A stretch of 64,000 bases of DNA, taken from contig NZ_QMFB01000033.1 in assembly GCF_003285015.1 (NCBI RefSeq), positions 40,518 to 104,517 on the forward strand, written 5' to 3'. The DNA comes from Paenibacillus contaminans. GTDB lineage: Bacteria > Bacillota > Bacilli > Paenibacillales > NBRC-103111. Shown piece after piece: positions 44,549-53,080 of the stretch (positions are counted from its first letter, which is position 1; each line of letters begins with the position of its first letter). Under the pieces are notes generated by a model, which saw only the letters and a program-made list of their open reading frames with translations, did not search any database and had not been told where the DNA came from. A program made the translations under genes and the position numbers.

Positions 44549-45376
44549 ATGGAATTGTGGTACACGGAGAAACAGACGGAAACGTTCGGAATTACGGCGA
44601 AAGTTCGCCAGACGCTGGTGACGGAAAAAACGGATTTCCAAGATCTCGCGATGATCGAAACGGAAGAGTTCGGGCGGATGCTCGTTCTGGATGGTATGGT
44701 TATGACGACGGTAAAGGACGAGTTCGTTTATCATGAAATGGTGGCTCACCCCGCACTGTTTACTCATCCCAATCCGGAGTACGTGCTAGTGGTGGGCGGC
44801 GGCGACGGCGGCGTTATCCGCGAAGTGCTGAAGCACCCTAAAGTGAAAAAAGCCGTGCTTGTCGAAATCGACGGCAAGGTTATCGAATACTCGAAGAAAT
44901 TTTTGCCGGAAATTGCCGGAGAGCTCGACAATCCGCGTGTTGAAGTGATCGTAAACGACGGTTACATGCACATCCACGACCATAAAAATACGTACGACGT
45001 CATCATGGTGGACTCGACCGAGCCAGTCGGACCTGCCGTGGAATTGTTCAGCAAAGGGTTCTATCAAGGGATTTACGAATCGCTCAAGGATGACGGCATT
45101 TTTGTAGCGCAAACGGACAACCCGTGGTTCAAAGCGGATCTGATTCAAACCGTCAACCGGGACGTGAAGGAAATTTTCCCGATCGTACGCGTATACGTAG
45201 CGAATATTCCGACTTACCCAAGCGGCCTGTGGACGTTCACGCTCGGCAGCAAAACGCATGATCCGCTTCTGGTGGATGAAGCGTCCATTCCGGAAATCGA
45301 TACGAAGTATTACACGCCGGAGCTGCATAAAGCGGCGTTCGCGCTTCCGCGTTTCGTCCGGAATTTGGTCAAGTAG
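44549..45376 (+). CDS. speE: Spermidine synthase
   Basis: 275 residues. It transfers aminopropyl from decarboxylated S-adenosylmethionine to putrescine. Typical features are the N-terminal ELWYTEKQTETFGITAKV, the nucleotide-binding motif VVGGGDGGVIREVLKHPKV, VLVEIDGKVIEYSKKF, and the active-site region VDSTEPVGPAVELF. ATG 44549 follows GAGGTG; a GTG at 44540 is also in frame. speB is not in the window. Its product is the natural amine for the glutathionylspermidine-synthase-like ligase encoded at 15.6 kb, an attractive but unproven link. Confidence 0.97.
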   Translation: MELWYTEKQTETFGITAKVRQTLVTEKTDFQDLAMIETEEFGRMLVLDGMVMTTVKDEFVYHEMVAHPALFTHPNPEYVLVVGGGDGGVIREVLKHPKVKKAVLVEIDGKVIEYSKKFLPEIAGELDNPRVEVIVNDGYMHIHDHKNTYDVIMVDSTEPVGPAVELFSKGFYQGIYESLKDDGIFVAQTDNPWFKADLIQTVNRDVKEIFPIVRVYVANIPTYPSGLWTFTLGSKTHDPLLVDEASIPEIDTKYYTPELHKAAFALPRFVRNLVK

Positions 45377-45406
45377 GCTTTGCATCCGGCACCATATGCT
45401 TTCTCA

Positions 45407-45454
45407 AAAAAAGCGCCCGTACTGCTTGTCAAAGCAGCGCCGGGCGCTTTTCTT
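45407..45454 (+). terminator. Terminator of speE
   Basis: AAGCGCCCG pairs with CGGGCGCTT and an inner CTGCTT/AAAGCAG stem; runs of A before and TTTTCTTT after. Confidence 0.88.
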
Positions 45455-45509
45455 TAAATAAAAGCGTATATGGCTTAGTTAGGTCGGCAACGCCGTGTTG
45501 TCCTTGATT

Positions 45510-45590
45510 AATCAGAAAGTATATCGTGGAAGCGGCTCTAAATCTTGGTAAACTCCATCGTCAACGACCCGGTAGGCGTTTATCCTTGCA
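45510..45590 (+). repeat. Dispersed repeat, diverged copy D
   Basis: Contains TCAGAAAGTATATCG and, after a changed middle, GGCGTTTATCCTTG. Only the ends match copies A and C, so it is a decayed or partial copy. Confidence 0.5.
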
Positions 45591-45604
45591 TTCGCGGCTT
45601 CCGT

Positions 45605-46429
45605 TTATCGATGGATGCGGCGAAACGCGCTCGGCGTCACGCCTTCCTCGCGCTTGAACAGCTTGATGAAATAGCTGGCGTGTTCGTAGCCGACCCGCTG
45701 CGCAACTTCTTTGACGTCCATCGTCATCTCGTCCAGCAGCAATTCCTTCGCTTTGCTCAGCCGAAACTTATTGATGTATTCGAACGGACGCATGCCGAGC
45801 GTTTGCTGAAATAAATGGCATGTATACTGCGGCGACAGATTTAGCCGGGAAGCGATCATCTCCAGGGATATCGGCTGTCGAAAATTGGAGTCGATATAAC
45901 CGAATACCGGCGAAAGCTGCTCGTAATGCTGGCGTTTGGACCGGACCTCGGAAGGCGAAGCGTATGTGTGCAGGTCGAGCAGGATCTGATACATGACACC
46001 GGAGCATTCGAATCCGGTCAGCGACGTTTGCGCGTCGAGAAGCGAGAAGACGGCGTGCATTTTTTTGAGCAGCGTATCGGGATGCGACACGTAAAGCGTC
46101 TGCGACTGCGTAAAATGTAGCGATGCAAGAAGCTCCTCGGCCATGCTCCCGTTGAACGATACCCACATGACCTCCCAAGGCTCTTTGGTTCCGTAATACT
46201 CATGACGCTCATGCGGAAACAGCAGCATGCCCTGGCCTTTGGCTATGCCGGCGGACATGCGTTCGGTATGGAGGGTGCCTTCGCCGCCAAGCGTCTGAAT
46301 CCATTGATAATCCGGAAAGCCCGTTTCCCGGACCATCCGCTCTTGATTGTTCCAGCCGCCTACGCTGGTAACGTACAGCGGAAGCTTGCGCTCCGCTTCC
46401 GTTAACAGCGGGAAGGTGTTTCGGTTCAT
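45605..46429 (-). CDS. AraC family transcriptional regulator
   Basis: 274 residues. An N-terminal cupin-like sensing domain (GGEGTLHTE; LLFPHERHEYYG; about 1-130) is followed by a C-terminal pair of helix-turn-helix motifs (ISLEMIASRLNLSPQYTCHLF and VKEVAQRVGYEHASYFIKLFK). The ligand is probably a sugar, and its target genes are not evident nearby. The ATG at 46429 follows AGGGAG. The stop lies at the edge of a dispersed-repeat region. Confidence 0.92.
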   Translation of the reverse strand: MNRNTFPLLTEAERKLPLYVTSVGGWNNQERMVRETGFPDYQWIQTLGGEGTLHTERMSAGIAKGQGMLLFPHERHEYYGTKEPWEVMWVSFNGSMAEELLASLHFTQSQTLYVSHPDTLLKKMHAVFSLLDAQTSLTGFECSGVMYQILLDLHTYASPSEVRSKRQHYEQLSPVFGYIDSNFRQPISLEMIASRLNLSPQYTCHLFQQTLGMRPFEYINKFRLSKAKELLLDEMTMDVKEVAQRVGYEHASYFIKLFKREEGVTPSAFRRIHR

Positions 46430-46447
46430 ATGTCACTCCCTGTCTCG

Positions 46448-46610
46448 CCTCAAGCTTATGCTTACGAAGTCGGTTTCTTCGAAAGCGTTTAGGAGGGCGA
46501 GGCCGTATCTTTGAAATGTCAGAAAGCATACCTTCGTTGATTGTTCCATTTCCCGATAAACGTCATTCGCTCCAAACAGAAGGCGAAGCCGTTTATCCTT
46601 GCTTGCATTA
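46448..46610 (+). repeat. Dispersed repeat, copy C with two modules in swapped order
   Basis: AGCTTATGCTTACGAAG and TTTCTTCGAAAGCGTTTAGG come first. Then, after about 20 bases, GTCAGAAAGCATACC, TTGATTGTTCCATTTCCCG and ATAAACG follow, and GGCGAAGCCGTTTATCCTTG ends it. In copy A the second group precedes the first. Confidence 0.75.
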
Positions 46611-46660
46611 TTATATCATGCCCGGCGGCGAGGCAAGCACAGTTTTAACGCGGAAGCGGA

Positions 46661-46689
46661 TTGAAATAGGCCGTTCCTTCCGCTAAACT
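46661..46689 (+). promoter_or_regulatory. SigA promoter of the DUF1934 gene
   Basis: TTGAAA, 17-base spacer, TAAACT; transcription would begin near 46697, about 50 bases before the ATG. Confidence 0.7.
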
Positions 46690-46749
46690 AGTAACCAAAT
46701 CAGGGGGGCTCCCAAGGGGTCTCGGCAGAGAGGAATTGCATACGGAACG

Positions 46750-47160
46750 ATGACGGACAAACGGACGGTAGAGCTGCATATCGTAAGCGAGACCGGAGGC
46801 GAACGGATCGAACGGCGGGTGAAGGCCGATCTTTACGATAAAGCGGGAGACGTATATTTGCGGTATAACGAAGAGGAGAGCCAGCTGGGGCGGACGGTCA
46901 CCACCGTCAAAATCGGGGATAAGCAGCTTCGGATCATACGGCATGGAGATACCCGATCGGAGCAAACGTTTATCCCCTCGCAAAGACTCCGCGGTTATTA
47001 CGAGACGGCGCAAGGCGCGATGGAGCTGTATACGGAGACGAAGCAATTGAGAATAAAGCTGCAGGAGCAGCCGGCCAGCGTAACGTGGAGGTACGACTTA
47101 TATGTAAGCGGCGACTATGCCGGACGCTACAAGCTTACGATGACAATGTTCGACGTTTGA
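46750..47160 (+). CDS. ywiB: DUF1934 domain protein (YwiB-like)
   Basis: 136 residues forming an eight-stranded lipocalin-like beta barrel by pattern. Family features are GDVYLRYNEEES, TVKIGDKQLRIIRHGD, QRLRGYYETAQGAMEL and the last strand YKLTMTMFDV. It matches Bacillus YwiB, whose function is unknown. A clear promoter precedes it. Only a weak ribosome binding site (CGGAACG) is seen near the ATG. It lies in the same general neighbourhood as in Bacillus, between speE and rpoE. Confidence 0.85.
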   Translation: MTDKRTVELHIVSETGGERIERRVKADLYDKAGDVYLRYNEEESQLGRTVTTVKIGDKQLRIIRHGDTRSEQTFIPSQRLRGYYETAQGAMELYTETKQLRIKLQEQPASVTWRYDLYVSGDYAGRYKLTMTMFDV

Positions 47161-47242
47161 TGCGGATTTCGACAAGGCCGAAAATCCGATTATAGCCGCA
47201 GCGCCTGTAACGGCAGGATAAAAAATACCCTTAAGAAATCGA

Positions 47243-47275
47243 AAACCGACCGGGGAGTTTATCTTCGGTCGGTTT
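47243..47275. terminator. Terminator of the S8 protease gene
   Basis: AAACCGACCG pairs with CGGTCGGTTT; on the minus strand the stem is followed by TTTTC. It may also serve the DUF1934 gene. Confidence 0.8.
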
Positions 47276-48431
47276 ATAATGCGGACTTTACGCTTCGGTA
47301 AGCATTGAGCTCGCCGGTTTCGGAGGATACTAGCCGTTTGGAGGCGATTCGCGATGCATTCCGCCGTAAAATGGATTTTATTTTACGCGGCGTCAGCTTC
47401 CGGTTCGCGGATAGAAGCAGGGCGACCACGCCGGAGACATGCGAGGTTGCCATGGAGGTGCCGCTTAGCTCCTGATATTCGCCGCGCAGCCACGTGGATA
47501 CGATCTTTTCGCCGGGCGCGTAGATGTCGATATACTTGCTCTTGTTGCTGAACGAAGCGATTTGCCCCTTCTTGTTGGTGGCGCCTACGGACAGCGTATG
47601 CGGGAATCGGGCGGGATAATCGATCCGCGAGGTACGGCCGTCGTTGCCGGAGGACGCCACGATGATCATGCCGGAGTAATAGGCGGTGCGGACGGCGTCC
47701 TCGAGCGCCCGGCTGTGATGCTTCATGCCGAAGCTCATATTCACGACGTCGATCCGGTTTCGCAAACACCAATAAATGCCGTATATAATGTCGGAAACGT
47801 AAGCCGTTCCGTTCTCGTCGAAGGCTTTGACCGGGTGGATGGATGCTTGCGGAGCGACGCCTGCAATGCCGGTTTGGCGGGCAGACGCGGCGATCGTTCC
47901 GGCGATATGGGTGCCGTGGCCGTTGTCGTCCACGGGCAAGGCATGGCGGTGAATAAGATTGATCCCGTTCTCTATGGCGTGCTGGAGATCGGGATGGTTG
48001 TAATCGATACCCGTGTCGATGACGGCGACGCGGACCCGGTCCCCCGTTGTCCGGTTCCACGTCAGTGGAGCTTTGATATGGCTGACGCCCCATGGAATAT
48101 ACGGGTGGTCGCCCGACAGCTTGATCGTGGACGATCGTCTGAATTCCGGCAAACCGTGAACGACGGCCGTTTTGCAATCTTCTTCTACGGACAGGACGGA
48201 CGGAAAGGAAGCGAGTTGGCCGGCACACGAAAGGGGACAAGCAAAGGCATGAATCATCGGAAGCGGTTGTACGTATGCTAAGCGGGGAAGCGCGGGAATA
48301 AGCGTATCGCGCAACCGCAGCCACCGGTTGAAATCATCGCGGGAATTGAACCGGATGATGGCTCTGCGGTCGGAATCGTTCGGGACCTGGATTTCCTCAT
48401 GAAGCGAGTGGAACAGGCAGGCGTCTCTCAC
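47274..48431 (-). CDS. S8 family subtilisin-like serine protease
   Basis: 385 residues. The catalytic triad is clear: Asp in VAVIDTGIDYNHPDL, His in GHGTHIAGTIAA, Ser in GTSMATSHVSG. The N-terminal about 110 residues look like a propeptide/inhibitor domain, but no convincing signal peptide is seen, so it may be cytoplasmic (as in intracellular or sporulation-linked subtilases) or exported by another route. The start is GTG 48431 with a GGGGAAA upstream. Monocistronic. Confidence 0.93.
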   Translation of the reverse strand: MRDACLFHSLHEEIQVPNDSDRRAIIRFNSRDDFNRWLRLRDTLIPALPRLAYVQPLPMIHAFACPLSCAGQLASFPSVLSVEEDCKTAVVHGLPEFRRSSTIKLSGDHPYIPWGVSHIKAPLTWNRTTGDRVRVAVIDTGIDYNHPDLQHAIENGINLIHRHALPVDDNGHGTHIAGTIAASARQTGIAGVAPQASIHPVKAFDENGTAYVSDIIYGIYWCLRNRIDVVNMSFGMKHHSRALEDAVRTAYYSGMIIVASSGNDGRTSRIDYPARFPHTLSVGATNKKGQIASFSNKSKYIDIYAPGEKIVSTWLRGEYQELSGTSMATSHVSGVVALLLSANRKLTPRKIKSILRRNASRIASKRLVSSETGELNAYRSVKSAL

Positions 48432-48499
48432 AGGAATTTCCCCTTTGCCGCAATGATTTCAGTTATGGAGTTATCATATGTACAGGTCGGCGAACTGGA

Positions 48500-48692
48500 T
48501 TGAGATTGTAGCCTGCTTGAAAATAATTAGACGCAGGGCCGTGTCAACGGACTATTTCCCACATACGATGGTTTGAGGGTTGAATTCGGAACTCTTGCTA
48601 CTGGGACGAGGTGGTGAGTGGCCGATCACCATCAACAAAAAGGGTACAGTCACGAAGCGGAGGCGATTATGGCCTTCGCTTATTTTTGTCCG
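48500..48692 (+). ncRNA. Candidate leader or small RNA upstream of rpoE
   Basis: A promoter-like TTGAGA, 16-base spacer, AATAAT (48500-48527) is followed by a transcribed stretch. That stretch has a TGGTGA-N8-TCACCA hairpin (about 48611-48632) and then an AAGCG..AGGC / GCCT..CGCTT hairpin ending in ATTTTTG (about 48656-48690), i.e. a terminator. No frame runs through it. It could be a small RNA or an attenuator for rpoE. I could not match it to a known riboswitch. Confidence 0.4.
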
Positions 48693-48865
48693 TCTTTCGG
48701 CACACCCTTGTCCCGTGCGCGAGAGCCAGTTGCATTTTTGTATAAAATAGGGTTTACTTAAGGATGAACTAGCGAAAGCTGAGAGAAACGATAACGGTTG
48801 CGGCCGGCATACGATGAGTATTCCGGACGCCGCCTGCAGTGAATATTGGAAGGGACGTGAACCGA

Positions 48866-49441
48866 TTGAGTAGCGAATACACGCTCAAAATTCCCACGGC
48901 GCAAGCGAAGGAACTGCCGATGGTCGACCTTGCGTTCGAGGTGCTGAAGGCTGCCAACACGCCATTTTACTATCGAGACCTTATGATGGAAATCGCGAAG
49001 ATCAAAGAATTTTCCGACGATCAAGTGATGCAGGTCATCGCGCAGCTGTATACGGAAATCAACGTGGATGGACGCTTTGCTTGCGTAGGCAGCAACCTGT
49101 GGGGGTTGAAACGGTGGTACCCTGTCGACAATAAATCGGATGAGATGGGCAGCGCCAAGCGTCCGCGCATCATCAACGACGAAGACGACGATCTCGATGA
49201 AGAGGACTACGCCGAAGAAGAAGAAACCTATGCAGGCGACGAAGAAGATTTCGACGCTTTCGATACGGAACGCGACGATGTCGCCGAAGAAGAGGAAGAA
49301 GACGACATGTTCGGCGAGGAAGAGATCGAGGAAGAAGAAGGCGAAGAGATCGACGAGGAAATCGACAAGCTCGAAGATGAGGAAGAGGAAGAAGAAGACT
49401 TCGAGGACGATGAAGCCGACGACGACGAGGAAGATAAGTAA
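48866..49441 (+). CDS. rpoE: RNA polymerase delta subunit
   Basis: 191 residues. An N-terminal HARE-HTH domain (ELPMVDLAFEVLKAANTPFYYRDLMMEIAKI; about 10-80; quoted in parts) ends in the NVDGRFACVGSNLWGLKRW pattern. A long acidic tail of Asp/Glu follows, typical of the delta subunit that raises polymerase specificity and recycling. The frame is open from GTG 48839, but TTG 48866 matches the conserved start SSEYTLKIP. It heads the conserved rpoE-pyrG-spo0F-fbaA block. Confidence 0.93.
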   Translation: MSSEYTLKIPTAQAKELPMVDLAFEVLKAANTPFYYRDLMMEIAKIKEFSDDQVMQVIAQLYTEINVDGRFACVGSNLWGLKRWYPVDNKSDEMGSAKRPRIINDEDDDLDEEDYAEEEETYAGDEEDFDAFDTERDDVAEEEEEDDMFGEEEIEEEEGEEIDEEIDKLEDEEEEEEDFEDDEADDDEEDK

Positions 49442-49490
49442 GGCCGGCAGCCGCCGATTTCCGCCATCCGGAAATACCGGTTTTCGTGAC

Positions 49491-49519
49491 TTGACAGCGT
49501 AACCCGTACAGAGTAAACT
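49491..49519 (+). promoter_or_regulatory. pyrG promoter
   Basis: TTGACA, 17-base spacer, TAAACT; seven bases later the transcript would begin GGGCT (49527). The GGGC start is the feature required for CTP-sensitive pyrG control in Bacillus. Confidence 0.85.
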
Positions 49520-49526
49520 ATTGCAT

Positions 49527-49600
49527 GGGCTAAACGTGCAACGGTTCATAATAGCGATAACGTTGAAAGTGCCCCGTGACTAACGGGTGTCACTTTTTTC
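49527..49600 (+). promoter_or_regulatory. pyrG leader with attenuator
   Basis: The RNA starts GGGCU and ends in a terminator: AAAGTG..CCCGT pairs with ACGGG..CACTTT, then T6 (stem 49566-49596). In B. subtilis, low CTP causes slippage that adds G residues at the 5' end. These pair with the pyrimidine-rich left arm and prevent termination. The CCCC within the left arm (49572-49575) could serve that role here. Confidence 0.8.
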
Positions 49601-49622
49601 TATTTTTTCGGGGGGTACCATA

Positions 49623-51224
49623 ATGACCAAGTACATCTTTGTGACAGGCGGTGTCGTTTCCTCGCTCGGCAAGGGGATAACGGCGGCATCGCTTGGACGG
49701 CTGCTTAAAAACAGGGGACTTAAGGTGACGATTCAGAAGTTCGATCCTTATATCAACGTCGACCCGGGGACCATGAGTCCTTATCAGCACGGCGAAGTGT
49801 TCGTAACCGACGACGGGGCGGAGACCGATCTCGACCTCGGCCATTACGAGCGGTTTATCGACATTAATTTGACGAAAAACAGCAACGTCACGACCGGTAA
49901 AATTTACTCTTCCGTTATTACGAAAGAACGCCGCGGCGAATACTTGGGCGGAACGGTGCAGGTTATTCCGCACATTACGAACGAGATCAAGGATCGCGTG
50001 TTCCGCGCGGGCCGCGAAGCGCAATCCGACGTTGTGATTACCGAGATCGGCGGAACGGTCGGCGATATCGAGAGCTTGCCTTTCCTGGAAGCCATCCGCC
50101 AGATCAAAAGCGATATCGGCCGCGACAACGTCATGTATATTCACGTTACGCTTATTCCCTATATTAAAGCGGCGGGCGAGGTCAAAACGAAGCCGACCCA
50201 GCACAGCGTTAAGGAACTGCGCAGCATCGGCATTCAGCCGAACGTCATCGTTTGCCGTTCGGAGCATCCGCTGTCCGAAGATCTCAAACGCAAAATGGCG
50301 CTTTTCTGCGATATCGATCCGAACGCCGTCGTCGAATGTCTCGATGCCGAGACGTTGTATGACGTACCGCTCGCGCTGCGCGAGCAAGGGCTTGACGATA
50401 TCGTCGTCAACCATTTGAAGCTGAACACCAACCCTCCGGATATGAGCGGCTGGGAAAGCATGGTTCAGCGTATCAAGCAGCTGCAGCATAAGACCGAAAT
50501 TGCCATCGTGGGCAAATATGTGGCGCTTCACGACGCTTATTTGAGCATCGTCGAGGCCTTGTCGCATGCGGGCTTTGCAAGCAACACCGAGGTGAACATC
50601 CGTTGGGTGAACGCCGAGGACATTTATGAGAACAACGTGGATGAAATGCTTGGCGGCGTACACGGCATTCTCGTACCCGGAGGCTTCGGCGACCGGGGGA
50701 TCGAAGGCAAAATCATGGCGATTCGTTATGCGCGCGAACGGAAAATTCCGTTCTTCGGCATTTGTCTCGGCATGCAAGTCGCGGTCATTGAATATGCGCG
50801 CAACGTAGTCGGGCTGGAGAGCGCCAACAGCTCCGAGATCAACCCGACGACGCCGTATCCGGTTATCGATTTGCTCCCCGAGCAGAAGGATATCGAGGAT
50901 TTGGGCGGAACCATGCGTTTGGGCTTGTACCCTTGCAAAATCGCCGAGGGCTCGCTCGCTATGCAATGCTACGAGGATGAGCTCGTTTACGAGCGTCATC
51001 GCCACCGCTATGAATTTAACAATGAATACCGCGAAGCGATTGAAGCGGCCGGTTTGAAAATTACCGGTACGTCTCCGGACGGCCGTCTCGTCGAAATGAT
51101 CGAAATGCCTGAGCATCCATGGTTCCTGGCCGTTCAATTCCATCCGGAATTTACGTCCCGTCCGAACCGTCCGCAGCCGCTTTTCCGCGAATTCGTGAAA
51201 GCTGCGCTGCATCAACAGCTATAG
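49623..51224 (+). CDS. pyrG: CTP synthase
   Basis: 533 residues. It converts UTP to CTP with glutamine and ATP. The synthetase domain starts KYIFVTGGVVSSLGKGITAA (P-loop) and the N-terminal half includes IQKFDPYINVDPGTMSP. The glutaminase half has Cys in FFGICLGMQ and His/Glu in QFHPEFTSRP. The frame is open from 49587, but ATG 49623 follows GGGGGG and matches the conserved start. It is transcribed from its own promoter with CTP-dependent attenuation. Confidence 0.98.
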   Translation: MTKYIFVTGGVVSSLGKGITAASLGRLLKNRGLKVTIQKFDPYINVDPGTMSPYQHGEVFVTDDGAETDLDLGHYERFIDINLTKNSNVTTGKIYSSVITKERRGEYLGGTVQVIPHITNEIKDRVFRAGREAQSDVVITEIGGTVGDIESLPFLEAIRQIKSDIGRDNVMYIHVTLIPYIKAAGEVKTKPTQHSVKELRSIGIQPNVIVCRSEHPLSEDLKRKMALFCDIDPNAVVECLDAETLYDVPLALREQGLDDIVVNHLKLNTNPPDMSGWESMVQRIKQLQHKTEIAIVGKYVALHDAYLSIVEALSHAGFASNTEVNIRWVNAEDIYENNVDEMLGGVHGILVPGGFGDRGIEGKIMAIRYARERKIPFFGICLGMQVAVIEYARNVVGLESANSSEINPTTPYPVIDLLPEQKDIEDLGGTMRLGLYPCKIAEGSLAMQCYEDELVYERHRHRYEFNNEYREAIEAAGLKITGTSPDGRLVEMIEMPEHPWFLAVQFHPEFTSRPNRPQPLFREFVKAALHQQL

Positions 51225-51237
51225 ATGTATATTTTTA

Positions 51238-51290
51238 CGTTCCGGGTTTGCGGCATGGCGCTGCGATTCGGAACGTTTTTTTTTTTTTTT
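51238..51290 (+). terminator. pyrG terminator with 15-base T run
   Basis: CGTTCCG (51238-51244) pairs with CGGAACG (51269-51275), with further pairing inside, followed by 15 T. Confidence 0.9.
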
Positions 51291-51340
51291 GGGTCATTGT
51301 TCACTTTTTTGTAAAACTCTTCAATTTCTTTTGCAGACGA

Positions 51341-51369
51341 GAAGGATTCTCGATTTTTATAGCGAAACT
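51341..51369 (+). promoter_or_regulatory. Candidate SigH promoter of spo0F
   Basis: GAAGGATTC, 11-base spacer, AGCGAAACT fits the SigH pattern RnAGGAwWW-N11/12-RnnGAATww except at the last bases of each box. spo0F of B. subtilis is known to use SigH, which supports the reading. Confidence 0.5.
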
Positions 51370-51428
51370 ATATACACAATGTGGATTGGGCGTCATGTCA
51401 GCCATTCCGTTCGAGGAGGGTATACCTT

Positions 51429-51818
51429 TTGGTAAAGGAAAAAATACTGATCGTTGATGACCAGAATGGCATCCGGGTACTACTGATGGAAGTATTCGGG
51501 TCCGAAGGCTACCGAACTTTTCAAGCATCCAACGGAAAACTCGCACTCGAAATCGTAAAGACGGAAGCTCCTGATTTGGTTCTGCTCGATATGAAAATAC
51601 CGGGCATGGACGGACTAGACATCTTGAAGCACATCAAGAAAATCAATCCTGCGATTAAAGTCATTATGATGACCGCATACGGCGAACTCGACATGATTCG
51701 GGAAGCTACCGAACTGGGAGCGCTGATGCATTTTACGAAGCCTTTCGATATAGACGAAATGCGGATTGCGGTGAACAACCAACTGAGCAGTCCGGCATCT
51801 CCTGGCTACGCCGTCTGA
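51429..51818 (+). CDS. spo0F: Sporulation phosphorelay response regulator Spo0F
   Basis: 129 residues, a single receiver domain with no output domain. Acidic DD at 10-11, phospho-acceptor Asp54 in LVLLDMKIPGMDGLD, Thr in MMTAYGE and Lys in HFTKPFD are all at Spo0F positions. It passes phosphate from kinases to Spo0B. The start is TTG 51429, since GAGGAGGG lies upstream and numbering from it gives Asp54. It lies between pyrG and fbaA as in Bacillus. A putative SigH promoter and a terminator frame it. Confidence 0.97.
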   Translation: MVKEKILIVDDQNGIRVLLMEVFGSEGYRTFQASNGKLALEIVKTEAPDLVLLDMKIPGMDGLDILKHIKKINPAIKVIMMTAYGELDMIREATELGALMHFTKPFDIDEMRIAVNNQLSSPASPGYAV

Positions 51819-51842
51819 TCCTTGCAAAAGGATCATTTTTAT
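51816..51842 (+). terminator. spo0F terminator
   Basis: TGATCCTT pairs perfectly with AAGGATCA around a 4-base loop, then TTTTTAT. It overlaps the spo0F stop codon. Confidence 0.88.
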
Positions 51843-51893
51843 GTCCATCGGAACGTGTATCGGGGAAGGCGCCTTAGGCGGCGGGAAGCTTGG

Positions 51894-51922
51894 TTATCAT
51901 TTGACGGGACATGTGTTATAAT
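51894..51922 (+). promoter_or_regulatory. Candidate fbaA promoter
   Basis: TTATCA, 17-base spacer, TATAAT (perfect -10). It would give a leader of about 150 bases. Confidence 0.5.
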
Positions 51923-52081
51923 ACATCAGACGAAAATAAAGCGCGTATGCATTTCTGTAATTTCGAAACGAATGAAAACCGAAACTACAGCTGCGAAGGT
52001 GAAGCGGGTGTTCGCTCTCTGGCGATCACGGGAAGTCTAACCTGTCGTTGGCTTACGCATAACCTTAAGGAGGAACGTACT

Positions 52082-52936
52082 ATGCCACTCGTTTCGATGA
52101 ATGAATTTTTGCCTAAGGCGAAAGCCAACAAATTTGCAGTCGGTCAATTTAACATGAACAACCTGGAATTCGCCCAAGCGATTGCCCAGGCAGCTAAGGA
52201 ATTGAATTCCCCGTTCATTTTCGGCGTCAGCGAAGGCGCACTGAAGTATATGGGGATTGAGTATACGGTAGCGATTGCGGAAGCGGCTGCGAAGCAAAGC
52301 GGCTTGCCGGTTGCTCTTCATCTGGACCACGGCAGCACGTTTGAAGTCGCTATGAAATGTATTCGCGCCGGCTTCAGCTCGGTAATGTTCGACGGCTCCC
52401 ACCATTCCTATGAAGACAACATCCGTTTGACTAAAGAAGTGGTGAAAGCGGCGCGCGCGATGGGCGTATCCGTCGAAGGCGAGCTCGGAACGATCGGCGG
52501 CGTAGAGGACGACATCAGCGTTGACGAAGCTGACGCTAACTTGGCGAAGCCGGAAGAAGCGATTCGTTTCTATGAAGAGACAGGCGTCGATTGCTTGGCG
52601 ATCGCAGTAGGTACGGCGCACGGCATGTATGCAGGCGAGCCGAACATCCGCTTCGATATCATCGAGAAGGTGGCAAGCGCGATTCCGGTACCGGTTGTTC
52701 TGCACGGCGGTTCGGGCGTACCGGATGAAATGATCCGCAAGTCGATCCTTGCAGGCGTAGGCAAAATCAACGTGAACACGGAAAATCAAGTGGCCTGCAC
52801 GGAAGCTATCCGCGAAGCGCTTGCTAAAGACGCGAAAGTGTACGATCCCCGCAAATACCTCACACCTGCCCGTCAAGCTATGGTCGAGGTCGTTAAATCC
52901 AAAATCCAACTGTTCGGAAGCGCGAACCAAGCGTAA
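52082..52936 (+). CDS. fbaA: Class II fructose-1,6-bisphosphate aldolase
   Basis: 284 residues. A zinc-dependent glycolytic aldolase splitting fructose-1,6-bisphosphate. The metal-binding and active-site segments are VALHLDHGSTFE (His-Asp-His), DGSHHSYEDN, GTAHGMY and VLHGGSGVPDE. The frame is open from 51911, but ATG 52082 follows AAGGAGGAACG and matches the family start MPLVSMNEFLPKAK. It is the usual neighbour of spo0F and murA in Bacilli. Confidence 0.98.
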   Translation: MPLVSMNEFLPKAKANKFAVGQFNMNNLEFAQAIAQAAKELNSPFIFGVSEGALKYMGIEYTVAIAEAAAKQSGLPVALHLDHGSTFEVAMKCIRAGFSSVMFDGSHHSYEDNIRLTKEVVKAARAMGVSVEGELGTIGGVEDDISVDEADANLAKPEEAIRFYEETGVDCLAIAVGTAHGMYAGEPNIRFDIIEKVASAIPVPVVLHGGSGVPDEMIRKSILAGVGKINVNTENQVACTEAIREALAKDAKVYDPRKYLTPARQAMVEVVKSKIQLFGSANQA

Positions 52937-52959
52937 ATTCAAGGATGGATTAAGAACTT

Positions 52960-53005
52960 CAAAGGGAAGGCATTGCCGCTGCGATGCTCTTCCTTTGATT
53001 GTTTT
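52960..53005 (+). terminator. fbaA terminator
   Basis: CAAAGGGAAG pairs imperfectly with CTTCCTTTG, followed by ATTGTTTTC. Confidence 0.65.
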
Positions 53006-53080
53006 CATGCTTTGGCGATTTTTAAAATATAATGATTGATAGACGGAAGGGCTGCTAGATTGCTAGCTTGCCGGCGGTTG

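Noticed and set aside
49590..51215. 541-codon frame on the minus strand opposite pyrG
   Set aside because: Antisense shadow of a certain gene; GC-rich codon bias leaves the opposite frame open. No ribosome binding site or family resemblance.
51275..51290. 15-base T run as a phase-variable tract
   Set aside because: It follows the pyrG terminator stem outside any coding frame; simplest reading is the terminator tail.
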